Assembly (NCBI GenBank): GCA_002453475.1
Contig: DKGY01000037.1
Span: 9,648 to 19,949 of the forward strand
DNA: 10,302 nucleotides
Source of the DNA: Clostridium sp. UBA6758
GTDB lineage: Bacteria; Bacillota; Clostridia; Clostridiales; Clostridiaceae
Direction of reading: 5' to 3'
Both the position numbers and the translations under genes were made by a program. The notes under the pieces were generated by a model. It was given only the letters and a program-made list of their open reading frames with translations. It was not told the DNA's origin and made no database searches. Shown one piece after another: positions 1-5,496 of this stretch; within the stretch, counting starts at the first letter, position 1; every line of letters begins with the position of its first letter.

Positions 1-289
1 ATTCTTTAATAATCTTAGTAATTTCTTTCCCTTTATCAGTTAAATGATACTCAACTTTAGGTGGAATTTCAGCATAGATTACCTTACCTATTAATCCATC
101 ATTTTCTAATTCTTTTAAATTTTCATTCAAAATTTTTTGGCTTATGCCCTTAACAACTCTTTGAAGCTCTAAAAATCTTTTGGGCTCATTATATAAATTA
201 CATAATAAAAGAGCTTTCCATTTACCACGTATAAAATCCATTGCAAAATCTAATAAACAAACATAAGTTTTGTTATTGAAAGAAATCAT
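1..289 (-). CDS. HxlR-family winged-helix regulator, 3' end cut by window edge
   Basis: Read on the minus strand from ATG at 289, 96 codons stay open to the window edge. The protein carries the HxlR hallmarks: a Cys at residue 11, the GKWKALLL segment at 22-29, EPKRFLELQR at 35-44, the recognition region GISQKILNENLKELENDGLI at 48-67, and a wing with EIPPKVEYHLTDKGKE at 74-89. Family members are usually about 105-120 residues, so only the last 10-25 should be missing. HxlR proteins are dimeric DNA-binding regulators. Several (YodB and HypR of Bacillus) sense quinones, aldehydes or disulfide stress through an N-terminal Cys, and Cys11 sits where that residue lies. The gene is divergent from the flavoprotein/aldo-keto reductase pair, so control of that pair and of itself is the natural inference. 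The ligand is unknown. Confidence 0.93.
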   Translation of the reverse strand, partial: MISFNNKTYVCLLDFAMDFIRGKWKALLLCNLYNEPKRFLELQRVVKGISQKILNENLKELENDGLIGKVIYAEIPPKVEYHLTDKGKEITKIIKE

Positions 290-324
290 TAAATTACCTA
301 CTTTCAAATGTTTTTACATAAGAT

Positions 325-330
325 ATTATA
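325..330 (-). promoter_or_regulatory. Probable -10 box of the hxlR-type gene
   Basis: The minus strand reads TATAAT here, 35 bases ahead of the ATG at 289. The matching -35 region is poor (TTTATT at a 17-base spacing), which would fit a weak or regulated promoter. The ribosome site before this ATG is also weak (AGTAGG). Confidence 0.45.
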
Positions 331-413
331 CTAGAATTTTTAATGTAAATAAAGAATATTGGCTGTTATATTAATAAATTATTTTCCTATGTAAATAAGG
401 TATTCTAATAAAT

Positions 414-429
414 CTTACCTTTAGGTAAG
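414..429. promoter_or_regulatory. Perfect 16-bp dyad in the divergent intergenic region, candidate operator
   Basis: CTTACCT-TT-AGGTAAG is an inverted repeat with 7-base arms and a 2-base centre, between the divergent hxlR-type and flavoprotein genes and just upstream of the flavoprotein promoter. HxlR dimers bind short dyads near their own genes, so this is a candidate site. It has no counterpart upstream of the flavin reductase at 9408, so the 432-458 segment may be the main operator instead. Confidence 0.4.
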
Positions 430-431
430 TC

Positions 432-458
432 ATCTAACGTAAAAGTGCGTACTTGTTA
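432..458 (+). promoter_or_regulatory. Candidate HxlR operator, shared with 9326-9352
   Basis: The core AAAAGTGCGTACTTG (441-455) contains the imperfect dyad AAGT-GCGT-ACTT and runs into the -35 box. The same 27-base segment recurs at 9326-9352 with 23 identical positions, in the same orientation and the same place relative to its promoter. A protein bound here would block RNA polymerase. Assignment to HxlR is inferred: both sites lie opposite an HxlR start codon. Confidence 0.6.
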
Positions 459-481
459 AGTATTATAGGCATTTATATAAT
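453..481 (+). promoter_or_regulatory. Sigma-A-type promoter of the flavoprotein/aldo-keto reductase unit
   Basis: TTGTTA (453-458), a 17-base spacer and a perfect TATAAT (476-481), followed about 48 bases later by the start codon of the first gene. The -35 box overlaps the candidate operator. Confidence 0.75.
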
Positions 482-528
482 GAGAACATAAGTTGAGAGA
501 TAAAAAAACAGATATAAGGAGATGTAAT

Positions 529-1164
529 ATGAAGGTAGTTGCTTTTAATGGAAGTCCTAAAAAAGATGGTAACACGTATAAATCAATAGAGATTGTAGCA
601 AAAGAATTAGAAAAAGAAAATATTGAGGTTGAGATTATTCACGTTGGGAATAAGGTTATACGTGGGTGCTTAGCCTGTGGTGGATGTAGTAGAAATAAGA
701 ATGAAAAATGCGTCATCGATAAGGACGAGGTTAATGAATGGATTGTAAAGATGAAAGAGGCTGATGGGATTATATTAGGATCTCCAGTTCATTATTCTGC
801 TATTGCAGGAACCATGAAATCATTCTTAGACCGTGCATTTCTTGTAACGTCAGTAAATGACGGTATGCTTAGACATAAAGTTGGAGCAAGTGTTGTTGCA
901 GTTAGAAGATCAGGAGGAGTTCCGGTATTTGATCAATTGAATAATTATATTAATTATTCAGAAATGTTAATGCCTACATCAAATTATTGGAATGTAGCTT
1001 ATGGTAGAACAGAAAATGAGGTTCTTCAAGATAGTGAGGGAATGCAAATAATGAGAGTATTAGGTAAGAATATGGCCTGGCTAATGAAACTTGTTGAATT
1101 TGGGAAAGATAATATTGAAGCACCAAAAAGAGAAAATAAGAATTTTATGAATTTCATAAGATAA
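529..1164 (+). CDS. NAD(P)H-dependent FMN reductase / iron-sulfur flavoprotein-like protein
   Basis: This 211-residue protein has a flavodoxin-like fold of the NADPH-dependent FMN reductase superfamily. GSPKKDGNT (8-16) is the FMN-phosphate loop, and GSPVHYSAIAGTMKSFLDR (84-102) is the second flavin-binding signature. Cys47, 50, 53 and 61 form CX2CX2CX7C, which fits the compact cluster-binding motif (CX2CX2CX4-7C) of Methanosarcina Isf, so a 4Fe-4S cluster besides FMN is plausible. Some relatives with similar cysteines have not been shown to bind a cluster. The start is the ATG at 529, with AAGGAG 8 bases before it; the open frame extends back to a TTG at 493 that has no ribosome site. It is the first gene of a unit with the aldo/keto reductase 47 bases downstream. 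Likely role: cytoplasmic flavin-dependent electron transfer or electrophile reduction; the substrate is unknown. Confidence 0.88.
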   Translation: MKVVAFNGSPKKDGNTYKSIEIVAKELEKENIEVEIIHVGNKVIRGCLACGGCSRNKNEKCVIDKDEVNEWIVKMKEADGIILGSPVHYSAIAGTMKSFLDRAFLVTSVNDGMLRHKVGASVVAVRRSGGVPVFDQLNNYINYSEMLMPTSNYWNVAYGRTENEVLQDSEGMQIMRVLGKNMAWLMKLVEFGKDNIEAPKRENKNFMNFIR

Positions 1165-1211
1165 ATATATGAATAAAAAATAATTAAAGGTTTGGAAGGA
1201 GAAGAATTAAT

Positions 1212-2057
1212 ATGATAGATAATATGAATAGTACAATTACTTTAAACAACGGTATTGAAATGCCAAGATTAGGACTTGGGGTTTTCAGAGTAGAGGATAG
1301 TTCAGAATTAATAAATGCAGTTAAAGTGGCAATAAAAAATGGATATCGAAGCATTGATGGTGCCGCTATATATGGAAATGAAGAAGCTATGGGAGAAGGA
1401 ATAAGAGAAGGTATAAATGAAGCAGGGATTTCAAGGGAAGATTTGTTTATAACTTCTAAGGTTTGGAATGCTGATTTAGGATATGAATCAACCATAGCAG
1501 CTTATGAATCAAGCTTAAATAGATTAGGTGTTGATTATTTAGATTTATACCTTATTCATTGGCCAGTAGAAGGAAAATATAAAGAAGCTTGGAAAGCATT
1601 AGAATATCTATATAAAGAAGGCCGTGTTAGAGCTATAGGAGTAAGTAATTTCCAAGTTCATCATCTTCAAGATTTATTAGGTGATGCTGAAATAAAACCT
1701 GTTATAAATCAAGTAGAATTACATCCCTACTTAAGTCAAAAAAAGGTTAGAGAATTTTGCAGAGAAAATGATATTCAAGTTGAAGCATGGTCACCTTTAA
1801 TGGCAGGTAATGGATTATTAGAAAATGAGATATTAAAAGAAATAGCTAAAAAGTACAATAAAACAGTAGCTCAGATAGTACTACGTTGGGATTTACAAAG
1901 TCAAGTAGTAACTATTCCTAAATCTACAAATGAGAGAAGGTTAATTGAAAATATAGGTATATTTGATTTTAATCTAAGTAAGGTTGATATTGATAAGATA
2001 GATAGCTTAAACCAAGATTTAAGGGTAGGACCAGATCCAGATAATTTTGATTTTTAA
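1212..2057 (+). CDS. Aldo/keto reductase
   Basis: This 281-residue soluble NADPH-dependent oxidoreductase is full length for the AKR5-like group. The catalytic tetrad is visible: Asp49 and Tyr54 in SIDGAAIYGNE, Lys83 in TSKVW and His116 in LIHWP. Other landmarks are GVSNF, NQVELHPYL and the NADPH 2'-phosphate site IPKSTNERRLIEN. The usual IDTA motif reads IDGA here, a mild substitution. The start at 1212 follows AAGGAG by 10 bases; Met5 at 1224 is a less likely alternative. Such enzymes reduce aldehydes and ketones such as methylglyoxal or 2,5-diketogluconate, but the substrate cannot be read from sequence. Being co-transcribed with a flavoprotein and facing an HxlR regulator suggests detoxification of reactive carbonyls or quinones (inference). 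Confidence 0.95.
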   Translation: MIDNMNSTITLNNGIEMPRLGLGVFRVEDSSELINAVKVAIKNGYRSIDGAAIYGNEEAMGEGIREGINEAGISREDLFITSKVWNADLGYESTIAAYESSLNRLGVDYLDLYLIHWPVEGKYKEAWKALEYLYKEGRVRAIGVSNFQVHHLQDLLGDAEIKPVINQVELHPYLSQKKVREFCRENDIQVEAWSPLMAGNGLLENEILKEIAKKYNKTVAQIVLRWDLQSQVVTIPKSTNERRLIENIGIFDFNLSKVDIDKIDSLNQDLRVGPDPDNFDF

Positions 2058-2151
2058 TTTATATTTTATTCTTTTTATTTTAGTAAATTTAATTATATAA
2101 TTAAAACCTCACTTCAAATAGTTGCGGTGAGCTTTACCATAAATAAAGTAG
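2058..2151. other. AT-rich spacer with a palindrome and a short intergenic repeat
   Basis: No gene is seen here. TTTAATTATATAATTAAA at 2088-2105 is a perfect 18-bp palindrome of A and T. CTCAC (2108-2112) and GTGAG (2127-2131) form a small dyad. Bases 2125-2146 match 3774-3795 at 19 of 22 positions (see the repeat entry). Confidence 0.5.
2125..2146 (+). repeat. Intergenic repeat, copy 1 (partner 3774-3795)
   Basis: CGGTGAGCTTTACCATAA followed by ATAA matches the copy at 3774-3795 at 19 of 22 positions without a gap. Both copies are the 3' arm of a dyad, and GAGGTT follows each copy within a few bases. This may be a dispersed palindromic element, but two copies in one window cannot prove a family. 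Confidence 0.4.
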
Positions 2152-2201
2152 AAGAGGTTGTGACAAAAGTATGAAAATACTTTTGTCACAGCCTCTTTTT
2201 T
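2152..2201 (+). terminator. Strong terminator after the aldo/keto reductase
   Basis: A 19-base stem (2154-2172 with 2177-2195, one G-T pair) closed by a GAAA tetraloop is followed by a run of six T. Two further A-T pairs extend the base of the stem. It is much longer than most intrinsic terminators and could also work on the minus strand, where the preceding A's become T's. Confidence 0.9.
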
Positions 2202-2270
2202 CATGAGCCTTCTTTGCTTAAACTTGAAAAACAAGAAAACTAAAGAGTCTGTAAATTCTTTTGTAAAGCG

Positions 2271-2301
2271 TTGACTCTAACACCACGTCATAGTGTAATA
2301 T
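2271..2301 (+). promoter_or_regulatory. MerR-type promoter with a 19-bp spacer upstream of the TipA-like gene
   Basis: TTGACT (2271-2276) and TAATAT (2296-2301) are separated by 19 bases, the overlong spacing that MerR-family activators correct by untwisting the DNA. Inside the spacer the dyad ACAC (2280-2283) and GTGT (2293-2296) is centred on 2288. The regulator gene starts 93 bases after the -10 box, so autoregulation is the simplest reading. Confidence 0.7.
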
Positions 2302-2394
2302 AAAAATATATCTTGAGTATATTAACAAAAACTCATAGCCGGCTGAGTATTAGATAATATTGATAGCTGTAAAATCAAACTTTGAGGTGTAGCA

Positions 2395-3561
2395 ATGAGA
2401 ACAGTAAAACAAGTTTCGGATTTGACAGGAGTAAGTGTGCGTGCATTACATTACTATGATGAAATAGGATTATTAAAACCAAGTGAAATTACAGAGGCAG
2501 GATATAGACTTTATGATGATGAAGCTCTTAAAACTCTGCAGCAAATTTTATTTTTCAAAGAGCTTGATATACCTTTAAAAGATGTTAAAGAGATAATGTT
2601 GAGTCCATATTTTGATAAAATGCAAGCACTAAAAAATCAGAAAAAGTTGCTTATTTTAAAAAGAAAAAGATTGAATGGCTTAATAGAGCTTATAAATAAA
2701 ACATTAAAAGGAGAGAGCACAATGAATTTTAAAGAATTTGATATGAGTGAATATTATAATGTATTGGAAGAATTTAAAACAGAACACGAAGATAAGGTAA
2801 TTAAAATTTATGGTAGTGTAGATAAATATAATGACCATATTGAAAAATTTAAATCTAAGGAAGATGAAATTGCTAAAATGGCTATAAAGAAATATGGAAG
2901 TATTGAAAAATATGCTAAGGCTTTAAAGAAAAATCTTAACAATAGTGCTACGTTTACTTTAGCAGAGCAATATGATGAATTTAAAAAAGATTTCTTGGAA
3001 GATAAGCACCCTAAATTAAAGGAACTATATAAAAAGCTTGTATCTGACTTAAGTAAGGATCCTTATTCAAAGGAGATTCAAGAAATTGCTGAAGAAATAA
3101 CAAATACAGCTAGAAAAGATTATGAAATTTTCAAAATGGATAATGGCGATGATCATTGGTATTATATGGTGCAAATTTATTTGGTATATCCTAAGTGGAT
3201 AGAAGAAGTGGATAAGAAATATGGAAATGGTGCATCTAAATTTATCGGAGAAGCTCTAAAAAATTATTTGGGAGATAAGCAGCCTAAATTAGAAACATTA
3301 TATGAAAAGCTTGTAGCAGATTTAAGTAAAGATCCTTATTCGAAAGAGGTTCAACAAATTGTTGAGGAAATATCAGATGCAGCTAAAAAAAGTCAAGAAT
3401 TTTACAAAGTGGATGAGGGAGAGAATCATTGGGGCCATACGGCAGAGCTTTATTTATCAAACTTCACATGGATAAAAGCCATTGATAAGCAATATGGCAG
3501 TGGTGCATCTAAATTTATTGGAGAAGCCCTAAAATTTTATTCTGAAAATAGTAATTCATGA
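2395..3561 (+). CDS. TipA-like MerR-family regulator with duplicated ligand-binding module
   Basis: This 388-residue protein begins with a MerR winged helix (residues 1-70: GVSVRALHYYDEIGLLKPSE and AGYRLYDDEAL are diagnostic). A dimerisation helix follows (about 75-105), then a TipAS-type drug-recognition region. TipAS domains bind thiopeptides and other hydrophobic compounds, and the regulator then activates efflux or sequestration genes. TipAL proteins are usually about 250 residues. The extra length here is a 91-residue tandem repeat: residues 203-293 and 294-384 share LSKDPYSKE, a GxxHW motif and GASKFIGEALK. The ATG at 2395 follows GAGGTG by 5 bases and matches the family N-terminus. A second ribosome site lies inside the gene ahead of Met110 (see that entry). 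The ligand is unknown. No efflux gene is adjacent, so the regulon is elsewhere or limited to itself. Confidence 0.93.
   Translation: MRTVKQVSDLTGVSVRALHYYDEIGLLKPSEITEAGYRLYDDEALKTLQQILFFKELDIPLKDVKEIMLSPYFDKMQALKNQKKLLILKRKRLNGLIELINKTLKGESTMNFKEFDMSEYYNVLEEFKTEHEDKVIKIYGSVDKYNDHIEKFKSKEDEIAKMAIKKYGSIEKYAKALKKNLNNSATFTLAEQYDEFKKDFLEDKHPKLKELYKKLVSDLSKDPYSKEIQEIAEEITNTARKDYEIFKMDNGDDHWYYMVQIYLVYPKWIEEVDKKYGNGASKFIGEALKNYLGDKQPKLETLYEKLVADLSKDPYSKEVQQIVEEISDAAKKSQEFYKVDEGENHWGHTAELYLSNFTWIKAIDKQYGSGASKFIGEALKFYSENSNS
2709..2724 (+). promoter_or_regulatory. Internal ribosome site and start codon for a TipAS-like short product
   Basis: AGGAG at 2709-2713 stands 8 bases before an in-frame ATG at 2722 (Met110). 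It is better than the site before the main start. Translation from here would give a 279-residue sensor without a DNA-binding domain. In Streptomyces lividans tipA an internal start at the equivalent position produces TipAS. The codons here encode LKGEST, a segment I recall as common in the family, so the purine-rich run could be coincidental. Confidence 0.5.
3001..3546 (+). repeat. Two tandem 273-bp repeats inside the TipA-like gene
   Basis: Unit 1 is 3001-3273 and unit 2 is 3274-3546, in frame and with no spacer, 91 codons each. Both begin GATAAGCA and keep clear DNA similarity, for example GATCCTTATTC (3059-3069 and 3332-3342). Synonymous differences are frequent, so the duplication is not very recent. 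Confidence 0.93.
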
Positions 3562-3657
3562 AATAAAAGCTATTAAGGATTTGACATACAGAACCAAAGT
3601 TATAAGTATTAACGTAGATACTCAAAAAATAAACTGCAATTAAATAATTATAAGTTA

Positions 3658-3695
3658 AAAATCGCGTAATTCAAGAAAGTGAATTATGCGATTTT
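3658..3695. terminator. Hairpin, probable bidirectional terminator of the TipA-like gene
   Basis: A 16-base stem (3658-3673 with 3680-3695, one G-T pair) has the loop AGAAAG. It starts with four A and ends with four T, so it could end transcripts from either side. It lies about 100 bases after the regulator's stop codon. Confidence 0.7.
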
Positions 3696-3727
3696 CGTAA
3701 TACTACTAACGGATGTATTAAAAGTGT

Positions 3728-3787
3728 TATCACTTACTACTGATACAGTTCACCGTATCAGTAGTAAGTGATACGGTGAGCTGTATC
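3728..3787. repeat. Overlapping dyads able to form two exclusive hairpins
   Basis: Hairpin A has a perfect 19-base stem (3728-3746 with 3755-3773) and an 8-base loop. Hairpin B pairs 3742-3759 with 3770-3787, 17 of 18 positions, and uses bases of both arms of A. The two folds therefore cannot coexist on one strand. No U-run follows either. The shared 5-base unit is GATAC/GTATC. This could be a palindromic mobile-type repeat, a binding site for a dimeric protein or an attenuator; nothing in the sequence decides which. Confidence 0.75.
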
Positions 3788-3795
3788 ATAAGTAA
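3774..3795 (+). repeat. Intergenic repeat, copy 2 (partner 2125-2146)
   Basis: CGGTGAGCTGTATCATAA followed by GTAA matches copy 1 at 19 of 22 positions. It overlaps the 3' arm of the alternative hairpin, and GCGAGGTTTTTC follows. Both copies flank the TipA-like gene, one on each side, in the same orientation. Confidence 0.4.
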
Positions 3796-3835
3796 GCGAG
3801 GTTTTTCAAAATGATTTTCACAATTATGTTAAAAA

Positions 3836-3864
3836 TTTAAATTAATACCATTATTCGGTATAAT
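3836..3864 (+). promoter_or_regulatory. Promoter of the interrupted GNAT gene
   Basis: TTTAAA (3836-3841), a 17-base spacer and a perfect TATAAT (3859-3864). ATACC (3845-3849) and GGTAT (3857-3861) form a 5-base dyad across the spacer and the -10 box, a possible operator. Confidence 0.55.
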
Positions 3865-3912
3865 AAAATTAATGGATAATAGTATTTATAAGGAAGTAAG
3901 GGGGAAATAGAA

Positions 3913-4440
3913 ATGATAAATTTCCGTATTGAAACACCTGATCTAATTCTCAGAACGTTTTTAGCATCTGATTCCAAAGATGCAGTATATTATAGTCAGC
4001 AGCCTAAAGTAGCATATTAGATGTCTGATATGATCTTACGTGATGAATCTAAGGCACTTTTTTGGATAAATCGAGTAAATGAAAAATTTGATGCTGCTGA
4101 GCCTTTTATAATATTAGCAATTGAACATAAGATTGAAGGCATATGTATTGGTTTTGTTGGTATTATTCCTAAAGCTGAACTAGACAATGAATTTGAAATT
4201 TTTTATGGTATTTCTGATAATTATCAAAGGAGAGGATATGTAACTGAAGCATGCAAAGAAGTAATTCAGTGGGTTTTTGAGAATACTAAAATAAAGTTCC
4301 TAACTGCAGTCGTAAAACCAGAAAATATTGCATCTAAAGTTACAATAGAAAAACTTGGCTTTAAACATGTTGATGCCAAAGTAATACCATATGATGGTGA
4401 TATGTGTAAGTTTAATTATTATAAATTGTATAATAATTAA
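3913..4440 (+). pseudogene. GNAT acetyltransferase (RimJ/RimL type) interrupted by an in-frame TAG
   Basis: The frame opens at ATG 3913 after a GGGGG-rich ribosome site with MINFRIETPDLILRTFLASD, a typical RimJ/RimL-type N-terminus. It meets TAG at 4018-4020 (codon 36) and continues in the same frame to the TAA at 4438-4440. The whole would be about 175 residues, normal for the family. Past the stop, the acetyl-CoA loop QRRGYVTEA and the C-terminal NIASKVTIEKLGFK are intact. The stop follows VAY and precedes MSDMILRD, where a TGG Trp codon would fit, so one G-to-A change explains it. An ATG follows the TAG directly, so reinitiation could yield a 139-residue product lacking the first beta strand. 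I call it a recent pseudogene. Suppression of the TAG or a sequencing error remain possible. Confidence 0.8.
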
Positions 4441-4597
4441 TCATAATATTCATTAATGGAAGTCTAAAATAAATACTCATCATTTTTGTTATATATGATT
4501 TAATAAAGATTCTTCGTTTAGAATAACGTATGTTACATACTACGATAATATAAAATGTAGTTTCATTTCTAAGATAACAATCAATGAGTTAAGATAA

Positions 4598-4705
4598 GTA
4601 TATTCACTAAATCTAGATATAAATGATAAGTTAGTAAATTATATAAGTAAACAAGAAGGTGTATCTATAAAGGCAACGGATTCTGATTTAAGGTGCAAAA
4701 CATAA
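4598..4705 (+). pseudogene. Possible 3' remnant of an unrecognised gene
   Basis: A stop-bounded 35-codon stretch encodes residues such as DINDKLVNYISKQEGVSIKA and ends TDSDLRCKT before TAA at 4703-4705. It has no start codon or ribosome site, has protein-like composition, and sits 26 bases before a good terminator, as the tail of a decayed gene would. I do not recognise the family. In DNA this AT-rich, a 35-codon open stretch could also be chance. Confidence 0.25.
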
Positions 4706-4731
4706 AAATATCATAAATAATAACATTAAAG

Positions 4732-4767
4732 CAGCAGTGATATTCACAAGTATTAGTGCTGTTTTTT
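4732..4767 (+). terminator. Intrinsic terminator
   Basis: CAGCAGTGATA (4732-4742) pairs with TATTAGTGCTG (4751-4761), with one mismatch and one G-T pair, followed by six T. It ends transcription from the interrupted GNAT gene or from the gene remnant before it. Confidence 0.75.
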
Positions 4768-4783
4768 GATTAATTATAAAGGA

Positions 4784-4812
4784 TTGATTTTGGTATTAAA
4801 TTACAATATAAT
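4784..4812 (+). promoter_or_regulatory. Promoter of the intact GNAT gene
   Basis: TTGATT (4784-4789), a 17-base spacer and a perfect TATAAT (4807-4812), 60 bases before the start codon and just downstream of a terminator. Confidence 0.7.
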
Positions 4813-4871
4813 ATCAATGTATATTGGTAATATATGTTTATCAATAATTAATCTATATAGGAGGGTATAAA

Positions 4872-5300
4872 ATGGAGTTATATGAAATTAAGGAAAGTAC
4901 AAAGGATGAAGAAGATTTAGTCTGGAAAGGAATTATACAGTATAATTCAGCAGTAATACATTTAAAACAAATTGCTTCTGAAATTCCAGTTAATAGAGTG
5001 TTGAAGGACAAAGATGGTAATGTCATAGGAGGCATAAACTGCATTTTGTTTTATTGTTGGAATACCCTGTATATAGATATGCTTTGGATTAGCGAAAATC
5101 ATAGAAAAAGTGGACATGGTTCAAAACTATTAAATGAGGTCGAACGAATTGCAAGAGAAGAAAAATGTACTCTTATTCATTTAGAAACAATGGATTTTCA
5201 AGCAAAGGATTTTTATATAAAAAATGGATACGAAATATTTGGAGAATTGGAGAATGTTCCTAATGGACATAAACGATATTATATGAGAAAAATTCTATAG
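4872..5300 (+). CDS. GNAT family N-acetyltransferase
   Basis: A complete 142-residue GNAT protein, which transfers an acetyl group from acetyl-CoA to an amine. Motif A is clear: a beta strand (LYIDMLWI, 66-73) leads into HRKSGHGSKLLNEVE (77-91), whose R-x-x-G-x-G loop holds the pyrophosphate of acetyl-CoA. DFYIKNGYEIFGEL (113-126) is motif B, with its usual Tyr and Asn-Gly turn. The start follows AGGAGGG by about 6 bases. It has its own promoter and an upstream terminator, so it is a single-gene unit. The substrate (antibiotic, polyamine, peptide or small metabolite) cannot be told from the sequence. It is not closely similar to the interrupted GNAT upstream, which belongs to another subgroup. 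Confidence 0.9.
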   Translation: MELYEIKESTKDEEDLVWKGIIQYNSAVIHLKQIASEIPVNRVLKDKDGNVIGGINCILFYCWNTLYIDMLWISENHRKSGHGSKLLNEVERIAREEKCTLIHLETMDFQAKDFYIKNGYEIFGELENVPNGHKRYYMRKIL

Positions 5301-5406
5301 ACCAAGTTTTACAATACAAATTGAAAAGAGAAAATAATTTTTAGTGCTATATAAATATGGATTTGAACTACTGCTTGTTTATATTATCCTCATATATTAG
5401 AAATCC

Positions 5407-5475
5407 GAATTGTACTACCTCTCGAATTGAATATCCTGAATTGAGAAGAAAGTCAACGGATACTTATGCTATAAT
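5407..5475 (+). promoter_or_regulatory. Probable activated promoter of the alkylation-repair operon
   Basis: TATAAT at 5470-5475 has no acceptable -35 partner at 16-18 bases, as expected of a promoter that needs an activator. Three GAATTG boxes lie upstream at 5407, 5424 and 5438. In Bacillus and E. coli, Ada proteins that have taken up a methyl group from phosphotriesters activate their own operons, so the AdaA-like product encoded downstream is the likely activator. The boxes as its binding sites are a guess. Confidence 0.4.
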
Positions 5476-5496
5476 TGCAGCATTGGAGGTGATTTT

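Larger units (their letters stand above)
3562..3835. other. Hairpin-rich intergenic region after the TipA-like gene
   Basis: No gene is seen here. The stretch holds a TTGACA (3583-3588) with no convincing -10 partner, the small dyad AGTAT/ATACT (3606-3623), and the two strong hairpins and the repeat listed separately. Confidence 0.5.
4441..4783. other. Intergenic stretch between the two GNAT genes
   Basis: No intact gene is seen. GTATG-TTA-CATAC, near 4528-4540, is a short dyad. The second half holds a probable gene remnant (4598-4705) and a terminator (4732-4767), listed separately. Confidence 0.5.

Noticed and set aside
493..528. Upstream TTG start for the flavoprotein
   Set aside because: It has no ribosome site, while ATG 529 has AAGGAG at good spacing and begins exactly at the family N-terminus (KVVAFNGSP).
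2346..2395. Riboswitch or structured leader before the TipA-like gene
   Set aside because: Only short imperfect dyads are present and none matches a riboswitch class I know.
3001..3546. CRISPR array or recent assembly duplication
   Set aside because: The units are long, in frame and abutting, and differ at many positions, so they are neither spaced short repeats nor an assembly artefact.
4018..4020. Pyrrolysine codon
   Set aside because: Some Firmicutes use pyrrolysine, but known sites are mostly methylamine methyltransferases; a Trp-to-stop change in a GNAT is far simpler.
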